Part shown: in pieces, positions 20,482 to 31,910 of the stretch
Position numbering within the stretch: the first letter of the stretch is position 1
How the letters are laid out: the number at the start of each line of letters is the position of its first letter
Source of the DNA: Symbiodinium natans
Lineage: Eukaryota > Sar > Dinophyceae > Suessiales > Symbiodiniaceae
NCBI GenBank assembly: GCA_905221605.1
Contig: CAJNDS010002260.1
Span: 197,001-261,000 of the forward strand
Direction: 5' to 3'
Length of the DNA: 64,000 nucleotides
Position numbers and translations under genes: made by a program
Notes under the pieces: model-generated
What the model was told of the DNA's origin: nothing
The model's database searches: none
Seen by the model: only the letters and a program-made list of their open reading frames with translations

Positions 20482-21732
20482 CTAGCCAATCGTGACATGG
20501 CTGCCATTCGGGACCACAATGGTCGTGCCAATGGATGGCACGGCTTCGGGCACCGAACCACGATGCTCCAATGGGCGACTGGCTGTGCCGCCAATCTCCA
20601 CTTCGTTCATGTCATCATCAATGCCGCACATCGAGAAGACATCCCTCAATGCCTTCGGGTAGGCAACGGAGCGCGTGAAGCCCATCTGGAAGCCAATCGG
20701 GTTCGCAATGGCATCCTGGTGGATTGCCCATGCAAGGTCCAATACCGTGCATCCCAATTCCACCACCAAAGCCAGGTCCCGCTGCAATGGCGACAATGCG
20801 AAGTCGCTTGCCACCATGAGCGTCGTGGCAGGCACATACGACTGGTTATGCCAATTGCTCAACCCCCCGCTGAAGCTGGGGTTCTTGGCAATCGGTGCCA
20901 TGAAGGCCTTTGTTGGCCGAAAGAAGACCAATGCCGCAGACTCCTGCCAATGGGCCTCCAAGTGGGTCTGCCTGACCCAATGGGCGAGCTTCGCCACGGC
21001 TCCTTCAATTGAGAAGGCGATGTTCAGCTGGCGGCATGGGAGACAATCCCAGTCCATCTCAATGTCTCCCTCAGCATCATCGCTGTCCATGCCCACCAAT
21101 GTCCGAATCAGACTCAATGGCAGGCAGACAATTGCCCACAAACTGGAGAATGTCTCATCAAATCGTCCAGCTCCCAATGTCTTCACCAGGGTTGTCTGCT
21201 GAACCAATGCCTTGATCCACTCCATGTGAGGCAATGCAGTGTAGGAGCCAATGGCCATCGAAAGGTCCACTGTGTCACCAATGGCTGCCGCGCAGCGCTC
21301 AATGAGCATCTTGACCTTTAGGCTTCCGCTGCACCAATGGTCATTACCAGTTGGCAATGGCGCCGTCGCAAACCGGCAATTCAGGACGCGCAGTGGGTCC
21401 AATGCCAGCTGTGGAATCTGGCGTGTCCGGGCCACCAATGCGGACGTGACACGATCGACCAAGATTTCGAGACGCGTCAACAATTCCGCCAAGGCCAATA
21501 CACCAGTCTCTTGCGGGTGTGCGCCGACCAGCGACAGTGTGATCTCTTCCTCCAATGGGAGGGCACTCACAATGGAAGCCAATAGGGTCCAGAGCAAGGC
21601 TTCTGGTCCGAATTGGCCAATGGCCAGCGTGACCAATCGCTCAAGATTGGCCAATGCCGTCTTCCTGAGCTCAATCCCAACACCTTGGGACGCCACGATG
21701 CCGCAGCTGTTCTCAATTGCTGCGTTGTCCAT
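20482..21732 (-). CDS. Copia-1 extra ORF in env-like position, unknown
   Basis: The open frame runs from 21831; the first ATG is at 21732 (416 codons). It lies downstream of RNase H and before the 3' LTR, where some copia and gypsy elements carry an env-like or accessory ORF. The product is Leu/Ala-rich with scattered Cys, and I see no signal peptide, clear membrane segment or known motif. The DNA is strikingly enriched in CAAT (ATTG on the coding strand), which influences its codon use, so a chance ORF created by composition is possible. Confidence 0.35.
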   Translation of the reverse strand: MDNAAIENSCGIVASQGVGIELRKTALANLERLVTLAIGQFGPEALLWTLLASIVSALPLEEEITLSLVGAHPQETGVLALAELLTRLEILVDRVTSALVARTRQIPQLALDPLRVLNCRFATAPLPTGNDHWCSGSLKVKMLIERCAAAIGDTVDLSMAIGSYTALPHMEWIKALVQQTTLVKTLGAGRFDETFSSLWAIVCLPLSLIRTLVGMDSDDAEGDIEMDWDCLPCRQLNIAFSIEGAVAKLAHWVRQTHLEAHWQESAALVFFRPTKAFMAPIAKNPSFSGGLSNWHNQSYVPATTLMVASDFALSPLQRDLALVVELGCTVLDLAWAIHQDAIANPIGFQMGFTRSVAYPKALRDVFSMCGIDDDMNEVEIGGTASRPLEHRGSVPEAVPSIGTTIVVPNGSHVTIG

Positions 21733-22287
21733 GGCAGCAATGGGGCCAATGCCCAACTGAATGCTCTCGTGACTGCAATCACAGCAAAGAATGCAACGAA
21801 ACAAATTCTCAAAAGGCACTTCCAAGATCACAATTCACCTAAAAGGAAAATCGGAAAATCCTAAAGGAGAAAATAAAATACTGGGAAAACTTGAAAGAAT
21901 CAATCTATGTACAATGTGCTAGTTAGAGAAATTCTACTCTAAACACTATGCTGCTGTACAATGCTTTGTTGCGTGTGTGGTCAATGTGTTGTTGCTTGTC
22001 AGGGCGAGTTTTCGTTGTGCAATGAGTGCTGACGCATGCAATCTTTTGTTTGTAGCCTGGGCAAGGCGTATGCGAAGCAATGTAAGGAATCAAAACGCGA
22101 AACCAATACATGTCTCCATGTGACACAAGCAGCAATGCAGACAATGTTTGTCAATGCCAATGCTCTTCTTCTCTCTCTCGGTCCCTCAGACTGAACATGT
22201 AACATGTGAAGACTGAACATGCAATGCCAAAAGGAACATGTGAGACAATTTTTTTTAAGGGTAAGTGAAACGACGCCAGTGCTTCAG

Positions 22288-23270
22288 TCACAATCGGAAG
22301 TCGTTCCGGATCAATCCCAAGCGATTCAACAGAGACTGCAATGTCTCCGTGGACACATACTTCGTGAGGAGATCAGCACAATTGTCCTTTGTGCCAATCT
22401 TGCACACTCGCAGCACGCCTGCGTCAATCAGATTTTGCATGTACAAGTACCTAAGCTCAACGTGTTTTGTACGCTTGCCAGTTCCAAACCGTGAGGCGAT
22501 AGACTTTCCAGCAGTGCTATCCGTGTGAACAGTAATGCGCACCTTGCGCGCAAATTCTGCTTCAAGGATGATCGACTTTACGTACAAAGCTTCGTTAATG
22601 CCTTGGCCAATAGCATACAGTTCTGCTTCGCCAGAAGACAATGCTACGGTAGCCTGTGCGCGAGATGTGTGCACTATGGGTGAGCCTAGCAATTGCACCG
22701 TGCTTCCGCTCGTCGACTTTCTTGTCTTCGAGCAACCGGCCCAATCACTGTCGACAAAGCAAACGAGCTCCAGGCTCGACTTCCAATCTGTCAACATATG
22801 AGTCGGGCGCAATCGGAGCACCGTGTGCCGAGTACCGTTCAGATACCTCAGCAAATGCTTAAGCTTGGCGAGGCTCTCCAATGTGGGTCCTTTCACATCG
22901 CGACTGAGCTCCTTCACCGCGTAGGAACAATCGGGCCTTACGAACGCTAGCCAAAGCAATTTTCCAACTGCTGTGCGAAACTTCGAGTGCTCCTCTTTGT
23001 CAAGCGGGGTGTCAGAATCTTGAACTCTCTTCAGGGCTGAGGAGCCTGTTGTGTTCACAATGTTCGAGCTAGAGTTCATGCTATAAAGCTTCAGAATCTC
23101 TTCAATGTACTGTTGAGACATGAGGATGTCGATGGAATCTCCGTTATGGCGCAGTTTCCGTCCTAGAAAGGAATGCTCGCTCCCTGCTTCCAATCGTCCA
23201 GTGATCTTCACAAGAAGCTCTTTGTTGAGAGAATCAATGAAAGCTTTGGACTGTTCGGGGTACATAGAGC
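22288..23270 (-). pseudogene. Copia-1 RT C-terminal part and RNase H
   Basis: This frame follows the gag-pol ORF after a deletion/frameshift near 23260. It contains the RT thumb/connection (PEQSKAFIDSLNKELL, FLGRKLRH) and the full copia RNase H: FVDSDWAGCSKTRKSTSG, LSSGEAELYA, HTDSTAGKSIASR, then the ADLLTKY end motif. Because of the frame break it would not be made as part of the polyprotein. Confidence 0.85.
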
Positions 23271-26200
23271 TGTTTCGAAGAGTGACAATACAAGTTGCTA
23301 TCGGACTTGCAACGTCGGAATCCCAGCTTTTGCATAGTCTTAGCAAAATGTTCTTGCCACAATCGTGGACTCTGCTTGAGTCCATACATAGCCCTGTTGA
23401 GTTTCCACAGACAATTTCTCGTTGGATAGTATTCTGCAGGAGGAACGACGAAAATCTCTTCACCTGCGCCAATAGCGGCGTGAAGAAATGCGGTTGAGAT
23501 ATCTGCAAGGCTGATAGACCAATTGCGAGCTAAGGCCATGACAAGAAGCAATCTCATCGTCACAAGCGAAGGCGTGCTTGCAAACAATGAATCTGTGTCT
23601 AGCTTCGTCGCATCTTGGTAGCAACCTTGAACGACCAATCTCATTCGCAATTCCGTGTCCGTCTTCCATCTTTTCACCCAACGAACTCCAATGGCATTGC
23701 TGATTTGCTCTTCTGTACATTTTTCAATTGGGACCTCAGTGTACACGTTGAAATCCTTCATGGAGCCCATTTCGTGGTCCATTCCTTTCTTTTGGGCCAA
23801 TTCAGGGTATTCACGCGTAATGTCCCAAATGATAGGTTCAGTGAGCTTCAATTCAGTGCGATACTCATCTTCATCGTAGTTGACATGAACTGGAACCTCA
23901 ACGCCATCCTTGGTGATAGCCTTGTTTACTCCTACAGTAGCACCAATCAGCTGCATGACTGCAGCAATCTTCCTAGACTTTGGTGATGGTTCTGCTACAG
24001 GAGCCTCGGGGTCAATGCGAAGAGACTTAGCTGCTCTCTCGTCTTCCGCAGCTTCAGCGGGCCTTACAATTCCTGCGGAGGAAGATGCAGGTTGTTCAGC
24101 AATTGACGTGTCAGCTCTTCTCTCTGGCATGTCTTCAAGTTGCAATGGCTCTGTCTTGAGGTTTTCGGTCCTGACAACTTCTTTGGGCTCTGCAGGTTGC
24201 GTCAATCCCGGAGGGTCTCGAACCTTTCCTATTACAGTCAACGACTTAGGCAATACAAACTCGGTAGTGTGTTCGCCATCAGTCTTGGGCTTCCAAGGAA
24301 GAGCCTTGAGTCCATCGACAATGTCGGGCTGCCAATGCTGAGACGGAGGAGTCCTTCTGACTGTCCTGACCTTAGTCACTCCTTCATCAGTGGCAACAAT
24401 GATCTCATCTGCCTCAGTGTCTCTTCCTAGCCACAATGCTGACTTCCAAGGAATGTCGGCTTTTCTAACCGCGTGACCACCAATCACTTTGGCATGAACA
24501 ACTTCTGCAAACTGACACAATCCACCTTCATAGTTTCGGTTCCATCGTCTGTAATAAGACGTACATCCGTCAGAATGAACAAGGTATCGGTTCAATAGCC
24601 ATTGTGCATGCTTCAATGCCCAGGGATACAAGACATGATCCGAAGTGATCTGAATGTTCAAGTTTTGCTCAACTTGGGCAATCAAAGTGCGAACCTGACC
24701 ATACAATGTCCTTTGCATCTGACCTACCGAACCACTACTCTGTGGGTGTGATTTGGGCGCAGCACGAAGACTCAATCCACCTAATTCAGCGCAGACTCTT
24801 TGGCAGACATTCTTCAATGGGGATTCTTGGTCATACTGCAGAATGCCAAAAGTCCTTCCACACTCGTAGATGAATTTCTTCAATTCGGCTACCGCATAGT
24901 TGTTCTCACCTTTTGAGGGAACAATCACAGCCATGCCTAAACCAGTCTGAACATCACAGGCTGACAGGATCTTTCTCAATGGGAGATCTGGATGTGTAGC
25001 TTGGAAGCAATAGTCAACCTGAATCACAGGCTGCCTATCAGACTGTTTCTTTGCAGGACCATGACGACCTTTTGATTTGACACAATGAGGACACCAATCT
25101 CTGAAAGGCAAATGTGTCAATTCATGTTGGGCTCTTTCTGAGGCTGAGGGTTCACCAGGAACCTTCAATCCTTTGGCAACTCTAGCATGCTTGTCATCAG
25201 TGTCCTGAATGGGCCTTCCTACCTCAATCGGCACCGAAGCGAAGACAACAAAGCCTCTCCAAACATGATACAATTCTCGCCTAGGATCTTCCTTAGGTTC
25301 TGTTTCAACACCATCAGGATCAAGCATGGTGCACCACAGGTCTTCAATCTCTGAGCCGTTCAACTCGGGAAACTGCGATTCCACAATGTATGTGTAACGC
25401 TCAGCAGTAAGCAAATCACCTAGGCTCTGTTCTGCAATTGGGGAAGGCTCATCATCCGGGTGCACAGTGTCTGTACGTTTCTGATGAACCATGCGAACCC
25501 AATAGTTCGGTAACTGAAGCCAATAGTCGGTGGTTCGCTCTTTGCTTGTAGCCGAATCGAGAGTGTGATAGAGCCGCACCAAATCTTCACGCATTTTCGC
25601 ATTGAACTCGCCAATCGATCGAAGTCTTCTGAGAATAGCAATCTCGCTGTCTCTAAGCTGCGGCTCTCCGCGAGACACTTGTTCCAATGTCGAAGGGGCA
25701 GGGCGAGTCGCGGATTGCGGTTTCTCCGGCTGTTTCGAGACAATGCGAACTTTCTTTGATGCTTTCTCGGTCCCTCGGCTCGGAACACTCTCAATAGGGT
25801 GGGGCGGGCGGGGCGAAGAAGGCAATGCATCTTGCGGACGCGTGCGTTCGCGCGTGCGTTTCGCGCCGGTTTCTAGCTGTCCGCTAGCCGGATACAATGC
25901 AAACTCAGTGGTGCCCGTCCAATCACCAGACAATGCAGCATCCGGATCCTCAAGAGATCTCCAATCTGCATCGCGATAGACCTGCTCGGTACCATCCTTA
26001 TACCACACCTTAGTGACTCGTGCGCCAGTCAATCTGTCCTCAGCAACAGGCAATGAGCTACGAAGACGAGTCAATCCGAACATAGCTCGTCTTGTTTTCA
26101 CATGATGCCTGATCAGGAGGCAGTTTGGATCATCAATCTCCCAATAATCCATGTTCTTTGTTGCTTTTCGTTTGGCAGCAACAGTTCTGGCGAATGCTGG

Positions 26201-28384
26201 TTTGGATCTTGCTCTAGCTTGTGCCATCGCAACCAATGAAGAAATCTTTGAAAGATGATCATACTCACAGTGAGTGGAATCAGTGATGCCTCTCAACTCA
26301 AGATCAATGGTCTCAAGATCGAGGTCATCCATGAGGCTACTGATTTCCAATTCAGTTCGGGGGCCTGAATAGGCTGAGTAGGGAATGACAGTAGGGGTGA
26401 GATACACCAAAGTGCCTTGCCGAACAATGGGCACGGTTTGATTCGACGGTGTCATCAATGCCATGAAATCCTTTGCCATGATTGTCCAAAAGTCTTGAAG
26501 CAAGAACCTAGACACACTGACCAATGGGAAAGGAATGTGCTCACACACATAGAACTGCACGCACAATGAGTGGCCGTTGCAGTCAAGTTCAACAACACGC
26601 TTCCCCAAGATGGACAATGTCTTGCCTGAGATGCTTCTAAGCGCCGGGCAGTCACTGCCTACTGGGTGCAATGGATAGTCCGATGCGAACCAAGGTGGAC
26701 AACAATTTGCTGATGCACCAGAATCGAACAAAATCCAACTCCTGTCGACAATGCCTGACTGTATGTGGAAATCAGACAAGCGATCAATCCCAATGCCAGT
26801 TGGGTTCGGCACTAGCTCACTCTGACCTTCAATGCTGAACTCACTGCTACTGTCATCATGTGGAGTGTGACTGCCAATCATTCTGTCGACAATCACATCA
26901 TCTGCACTGCGAGGATGTGGAGGAACAGAGGCTGACAATGTTCCAATCAGCATCAAAGCTCCTACGAACAATCTACTTGTAAGGCTGGGTCTCACAGGCC
27001 TGGGGGCTGCACTAGACCTTCTGGGGCTCTCAAGCAATGGATTGTTCGAATCAAGTTGAGGAGTCAATGATTCTCTCTCTTCACTCCGCTCTGTGCTCTC
27101 AATGGTGACTGCTGCTGCAGTCTCTTGGGTCGCCAATGGTGGCGAGCCTGTGTTGGGTACCTCTCTGCTCAATGCGCTGCCAGTGGCAGCAAAAACCGGT
27201 TGCGCGCCTAAGTTCCAATCAGACCAATCCTCAGACCAGTCCTGATAGGAATCATGCCAATCCTGACCGTACCAGGAATCGTCGTCCCAATACGTCCAGT
27301 CTTCTTCACTGTACAAAGCGCTTTGCCAATCGTCATACCACCAGCTGGTGTCAACAATGTCTTCAGGCCAATTCTCTTCTTCTGTGCACTCATATCCTAG
27401 CTCTCCACTCTCTGCAATCATTGACTGTCGATTCTGAGGGCAATGCTTGCTCCAATGCGACTGCGAACCACAAATGAAACATCCTGTTCCTGAGTCGGGC
27501 CCTTTTCCAATCTTTCCTCCTTTTCCTTTTCCTTTTCCTTTTCCTGAGCCTTTGTGGAATCCTTTCTTTCCTTTGCCTTTCCAATTCTTTCCTTTGCCTT
27601 TTCCTTTGTATCCTTTGCTCTTTCCTCTGAATCCTTTGCCCTTTCCTTTGTAGCCTTTGAATCCTTTTCCTTTTCCTTTCAATGCACCTATGTCCATGGG
27701 AACTGGTCCCTCTGAAGAGTTTGGTGACCTCCAATTGGCTAAATGCCTGCTCTGGTAGTACTGTTTCACAATCTGTACAACATCGGAAAACGTGGTCAAT
27801 GCATCAACGTTGAGGCGCAAATGTTGCTGCAATGCGCCTGAGGTTTTGTTGACCATCAGAGTGACCAATAGGTCATCATCCAGGAGCTTCCCTGTGGCTT
27901 TCTCATGCTTGTTCTTCAATGAAATAAACTCCGTCAAATCCGCTTCGCATGAGGCGTCTCGGAATCTGAAGTCTAGCAATCTGCTCAACAAGCTAACTCC
28001 CCTGGCTCTGTCAGGCAACGCAAAACGTTCATACAATTGCCTCCAGGTCTCAAAACCATTTCCGCCTTCGTTCAATCTCACGACCAATCTGGCGGGGCCG
28101 TCTGTGATCTGTGCAAGAAGATAGTGCAATTGTCTGCTGAAATCAACTAATCTTTGATTCGGACAATTTGCTGCTTCGAAATCTTCCAAGTGCTGGTCAA
28201 TGCAGGGGTCATAAGTACCTTCCAGCCTGTCCATCAATGACTGGGCTACAGGTTTGTACAAGGAAACATACGACTTCAATTGCCAGCTCCAATCTTCCCA
28301 TTTCTCGGACTCACCATGGAAAATCGGTGGAGGAAACAATTTGATTTCTCCTCCTAGACCTTGAAAGTTTCCAAATACTGCCAT
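23234..28384 (-). pseudogene. Copia-1 gag-protease-integrase-RT polyprotein (YVDD box deleted)
   Basis: The first ATG is at 28384. In order: a copia gag domain (~280 aa); a long Lys/Gly repeat tract; a CCHC knuckle CFICGSQSHWSKHC (about residue 301); and protease with LFDSGAS (about residue 552). Integrase has an H-H-C-C zinc motif (HELTHLPFRDWCPHC) and core aspartates in QVDYCF and QYDQESP, but the expected third acidic residue reads Gly in SSGSVGQM (24724-24722). RT has LADISTAFLHA, LNRAMYGLKQSPRLW and SDSNLYCHSSKQLYV. Directly after that the sequence jumps to PEQSKAF: the strand and turn bearing YVDD are missing and the frame is lost. The polymerase is therefore inactive. Confidence 0.9.
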
Positions 28385-28427
28385 CACGAATCTAGACAAT
28401 CTTTCAGGAGCCCTTGGACTTCGTCCA

Positions 28428-28441
28428 GTGCTCCGCTACCA
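28428..28441 (-). other. Copia-1 primer-binding site (tRNA-iMet type)
   Basis: Starting directly after the 5' LTR, the minus strand reads TGGTAGCGGAGCAC, close to the complement of eukaryotic initiator tRNA-Met 3' ends (TGGTA-x-C-x-GAG). Copia-3 has the same 14 nt at the same position. Confidence 0.7.
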
Positions 28442-28655
28442 TGAAATTTTACAAAAGCGAAATCGTCTGTTCAATCAGGTGATCTCAGAACTGCTCAGTT
28501 CAAACAAGCACAATCAACAAGCACAAACTCTGCTGTGTGATGCAATCACTCGAGCTCAATGTTTTCCGACTTGAGCCAAAGTTGATCCAGCAATCCTCTG
28601 ATGACCAATGCATCTCTGTGTGGATACAAAGGTGATCTGACCAATCATCCTAACA
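28442..28655 (-). repeat. Copia-1 5' LTR
   Basis: 214 bp, reading identical to 19879-20092. It should hold the element's promoter and transcription start. The spliced-leader-like TTTGGCTCAAG is at 28580-28570. The target duplication CTTAA follows at 28656-28660. Confidence 0.95.
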
Positions 28656-28989
28656 CTTAAGCCCCCCCTTAAGCCCCCCCTTAAGCCCCCCCTTTAAGCC
28701 CCCTTAAGCCCCCCCCTTAAGCCCCCCCTTAAAGCCCCCTTCAAGCCCCCCTTTAAGCCCCCCTTTAAGCCCCCCTTTAAGCCCCCCTTTAAGCCCCCCT
28801 TTAAGCCCCCTTTAAGCCCCCCTTTAAGCCCCCCTTTTCGCCCCCCTTTAAACCCCCCTTGAACCCCCCCTTTAAGCCCCCCTTTGCCCCCCCGTTTTAA
28901 AGGGCTTCAAGCTCCCCCTTTAAGCCCCTCTTTTTAAGCCCCCTTAAACCCCGCCCTAAAGCTCCCCCCTGAAGCCGCAACCAAGCCCC
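28656..28989. repeat. TTAAGCCCCCC satellite, right part
   Basis: Continuation of the array interrupted by Copia-1. Units vary as TTAAG or TTTAAG followed by 4-8 C, with degenerate units towards 28980. Confidence 0.85.
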
Positions 28990-29440
28990 CCCTCTGTGGA
29001 GGGTTTAGGCAGCAGCCCAAGAGGCCCAATACTTGCTGGGCCTTTGGGCAGCAATTTAAGAGGCGTAATACTTGCTGGGCCTTCTGCGGAGGGTTTAGGC
29101 AGCAGTTTAAGAGGCCTAATACTTGCTGGGCCTTTTTTGGAGGGTTTGGGCAGCAGTTTAAAAGGCGCAACACTTGCTGGGCCTTCTGGGGAGGGTTCAG
29201 GCAGCAGTTTAAGAGGCCTGACACTTGCTGGGCCTTTTGTGGAGGGTTTGGGCAGCAGTTTAAAAGGCGTAATACTTGCTGGGCCTTCTGTGGAGGATTT
29301 AGGCAGCAGTTTAAGAGGCCGAATACTCGCTGGGCCTTTTGGGGAGGGTTCGGGCAGCAGTTTAAGACGTCTAAGAGGCGTAATACCTGCTGGGCCTTCG
29401 GTGGAGGATTTAGGCAGCAGTTTAAGAGGCCCAACGCGAG
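28990..29440. repeat. 51-bp tandem repeat array (~9 units)
   Basis: The unit resembles GAGGGTTTAGGCAGCAGTTT, then AAGAGGCCTAATACTTGCTG and GGCCTTCTG. Alternate units differ consistently (TTTAGG/TTTGGG, CCTAAT/CGTAAT), so the higher-order period is 102 bp. Because 51 is a multiple of 3, both strands stay open; the minus strand would encode 17-residue repeats of LLNCCLNPPQKAQQVLR. Probably satellite rather than gene. Confidence 0.8.
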
Positions 29441-29450
29441 CATCGTGTTT

Positions 29451-29724
29451 GCAAATGGGGGGGGCTGCGCCCCCCCCAACCCCCCCGCTTGTTTAAGCCG
29501 GGCAAACTCGCGTGGAAGCATATGAATCATGTCCAAAACAAAACAAAACATGGGGTTCTCGGCTTAGCCCCGCGCCACGTCACTGCTATGCAAATGGGGG
29601 GGGCTGCGCCCCCCCCAACCCCTCCGCTTTTTTCTGCCGGGCAAGCTCGCGTGGAAGCATATGAATCATCTCTGAAAAAAAACATGGGGTTCTCGGCTTA
29701 GCCCCGCGCCACGTCACTGCTATG
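29451..29724. repeat. tandem duplication of a 139-bp unit with a perfect G8/C8 hairpin
   Basis: Unit 1 is 29451-29589 and unit 2 is 29590-29724. Each starts GCAAATGGGGGGGGCTGCGC and ends CCACGTCACTGCTAT. Each contains a run of eight G, then CTGCG, then eight C: a 9-bp palindrome arm around a 3-nt loop. Confidence 0.85.
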
Positions 29725-29734
29725 AACTCTCTGC

Positions 29735-30269
<535 letters not shown>

Positions 30270-30270
<1 letters not shown>

Positions 30271-30885
30271 CCCTTAAGCCCCCCTTTTTTCAGCCCCTTT
30301 AAGCCCTCCCCCTTAAGCCTCTCTAGCCCCCCCCCTTTAAGCCCCCCCCTTCACCTTAAGCCCCCTTCAAAGCCCCCTTGAAGCCCCCCTTCAAGCCCCC
30401 CTTGAAGCCCCCCTTAAGCCCCCCTTGAAGCCCCCTTTAAGCCCCCCTTTAAGCCCCCTTTAAGCCCCCCTTTAAGCCCCCCTTTAAGCCCCCCTTTAAG
30501 CCCCCCTTTACGCCCCCCTTTAAGCCCCCCTTTAAGCCCCCCTTAAGCCCCCCCCTTTAAGCCCCCCCTTAAGCCCCCTTTTAGCCCCCCCTTTAAGCCC
30601 CCCTTTAAGCCCCCTTTAGGCCCCCCTTAAGCCCCCCTTTAAGCCCCCCTTTAAGCCCCCCTTTGCCCCCCTTAAAAGCCCCCCCTTAAGCCCCCTTAAG
30701 CCGCCCCTTAAGCTCCCCTTTAAGTCCCCCCTTAAGCCCCCCCTTAAGCCCCCCCTTAAAGCCCCCTTTCAGCCCCCTTTGAAGCCCCTTCAAAGGGTCT
30801 TCTCCAAAGCCCCCCCCTTTGCCCCCCCCTTAAGCCCCCCCTTAAGCCCCCCCTTAAGCCCCCCCTTAAGCCCCCCTTTGAGCAA
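30270..30885. repeat. TTAAGCCCCCC satellite, second array
   Basis: About 600 bp of TTTAAGCCCCCC/TTAAGCCCCCCC units with variable T- and C-run lengths and occasional TTGAAG or TTCAAG variants. The same family as 19691-19878 and 28656-28989. Confidence 0.9.
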
Positions 30886-31900
30886 AGGTGATGGGCCCAT
30901 CAAGGCCGTCACATAGGCTTTGTTGCGGGGTGCGGTGCGTTATCCAGAAGTCTGGTGCAAGCTGTATCAATCTACCGCTTTCTAGACCATGCCAACACTG
31001 TGGAGTCACATATTACAAAACCCCAAAAAGTCCATGCTCAAAAGTGCCTGTTACTCTTGCAAATAGCATTTCTGTCAAGCCATGGAAGACAAGGCGCGCG
31101 ACCAACCCAACATCAACAAGGCGCTGCTTTTGTCCGGCCTCCGCAGCCACCTTGCTTATCGGCGCACAGATCAGGGTGAAGTTCAAGCAGCAAGATTGGG
31201 GGGTTTTCTGGAGCACGTATTTTTTTGGCAGAATTACTATGTAGCACTTTTCCAGGAAGTTGCTAAAAATGCTTTGGCAAGATTGTAACTGTAGTTCTTG
31301 GCATGACCTGCATTAACAGCATGCTGCAGAGAGAGCACAGCTCGCAACTATTAGGGCATAGAATACGGCTGTGCCGTTAATTCCCCTTTTCTGCAATGGT
31401 TTTGCAGTTTCTCAAAGCCGCCGGCCTGCTTCCAACTCTCCTGGTGCTGGTGGGCACTGCCGTCTCCAGTCCTGTTTTGGTTTGTCAAGGTCTGTAGGCA
31501 GAGACCACAATGCCGTGTCAGCATGTCAACCACTTCCTTATCATCAGTATCACGTGTGTTCTGCTGATTTGTGGCGGGACTAGTTGCCTGGCAAGGAACT
31601 CTGCCGTGATGCATGTTCTCGCATCCCTCGTGGTGGGAGCCGTTTCCGGCGCCCCAACTTTATGCCATGCAGTGGCCAGCGCAACTTGAAAGATGACCGT
31701 GCAGCTCCGAGCGTGCCTGTCTGGTTGGTACACCGTGACCTTGCAGAAGTCTTTTTTTTTTTTTGGACTGGCGCCTCTTTACTACATCAGTAGCACAGTA
31801 GGCCGGTCTTGTTGGGCTCGACGTAAAGGGTGAAACAAAGTCAGCGCTCACAACCGCAAGACACAACAAGCAACCACCAAGCAAACAGACACCGAAGAAA
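30886..31900. other. no recognisable feature
   Basis: About 1 kb with short ORFs only. A T-rich run (14 T near 31750) is the only local oddity. Confidence 0.4.
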
Positions 31901-31910
31901 CAAAGCGAGC

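Larger units (their letters stand above)
19879..28655 (-). mobile_element. Copia-1: complete Ty1/copia LTR retrotransposon (8,777 bp), defective RT
   Basis: Bounded by two 214-bp LTRs that read as identical, and flanked by the 5-bp duplication CTTAA (19874-19878 and 28656-28660). Coding is on the minus strand: gag, protease, integrase, RT and RNase H in copia order, with an extra ORF between RNase H and the 3' LTR. It sits inside the TTAAGCCCCCC satellite. Identical LTRs imply a recent insertion, yet the RT catalytic box is deleted, so it was probably mobilised in trans or damaged on insertion. Confidence 0.95.

Noticed and set aside
20476-21202. plus-strand ORFs opposite the Copia-1 extra ORF
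   Set aside because: Antisense shadows within Copia-1; dominated by CCAATG-derived codons.
28934-29551. 205-codon minus-strand ORF with NCC/NPP repeats
   Set aside because: It is the translation of the 51-bp tandem array and neighbouring satellite; open only because 51 is a multiple of three.
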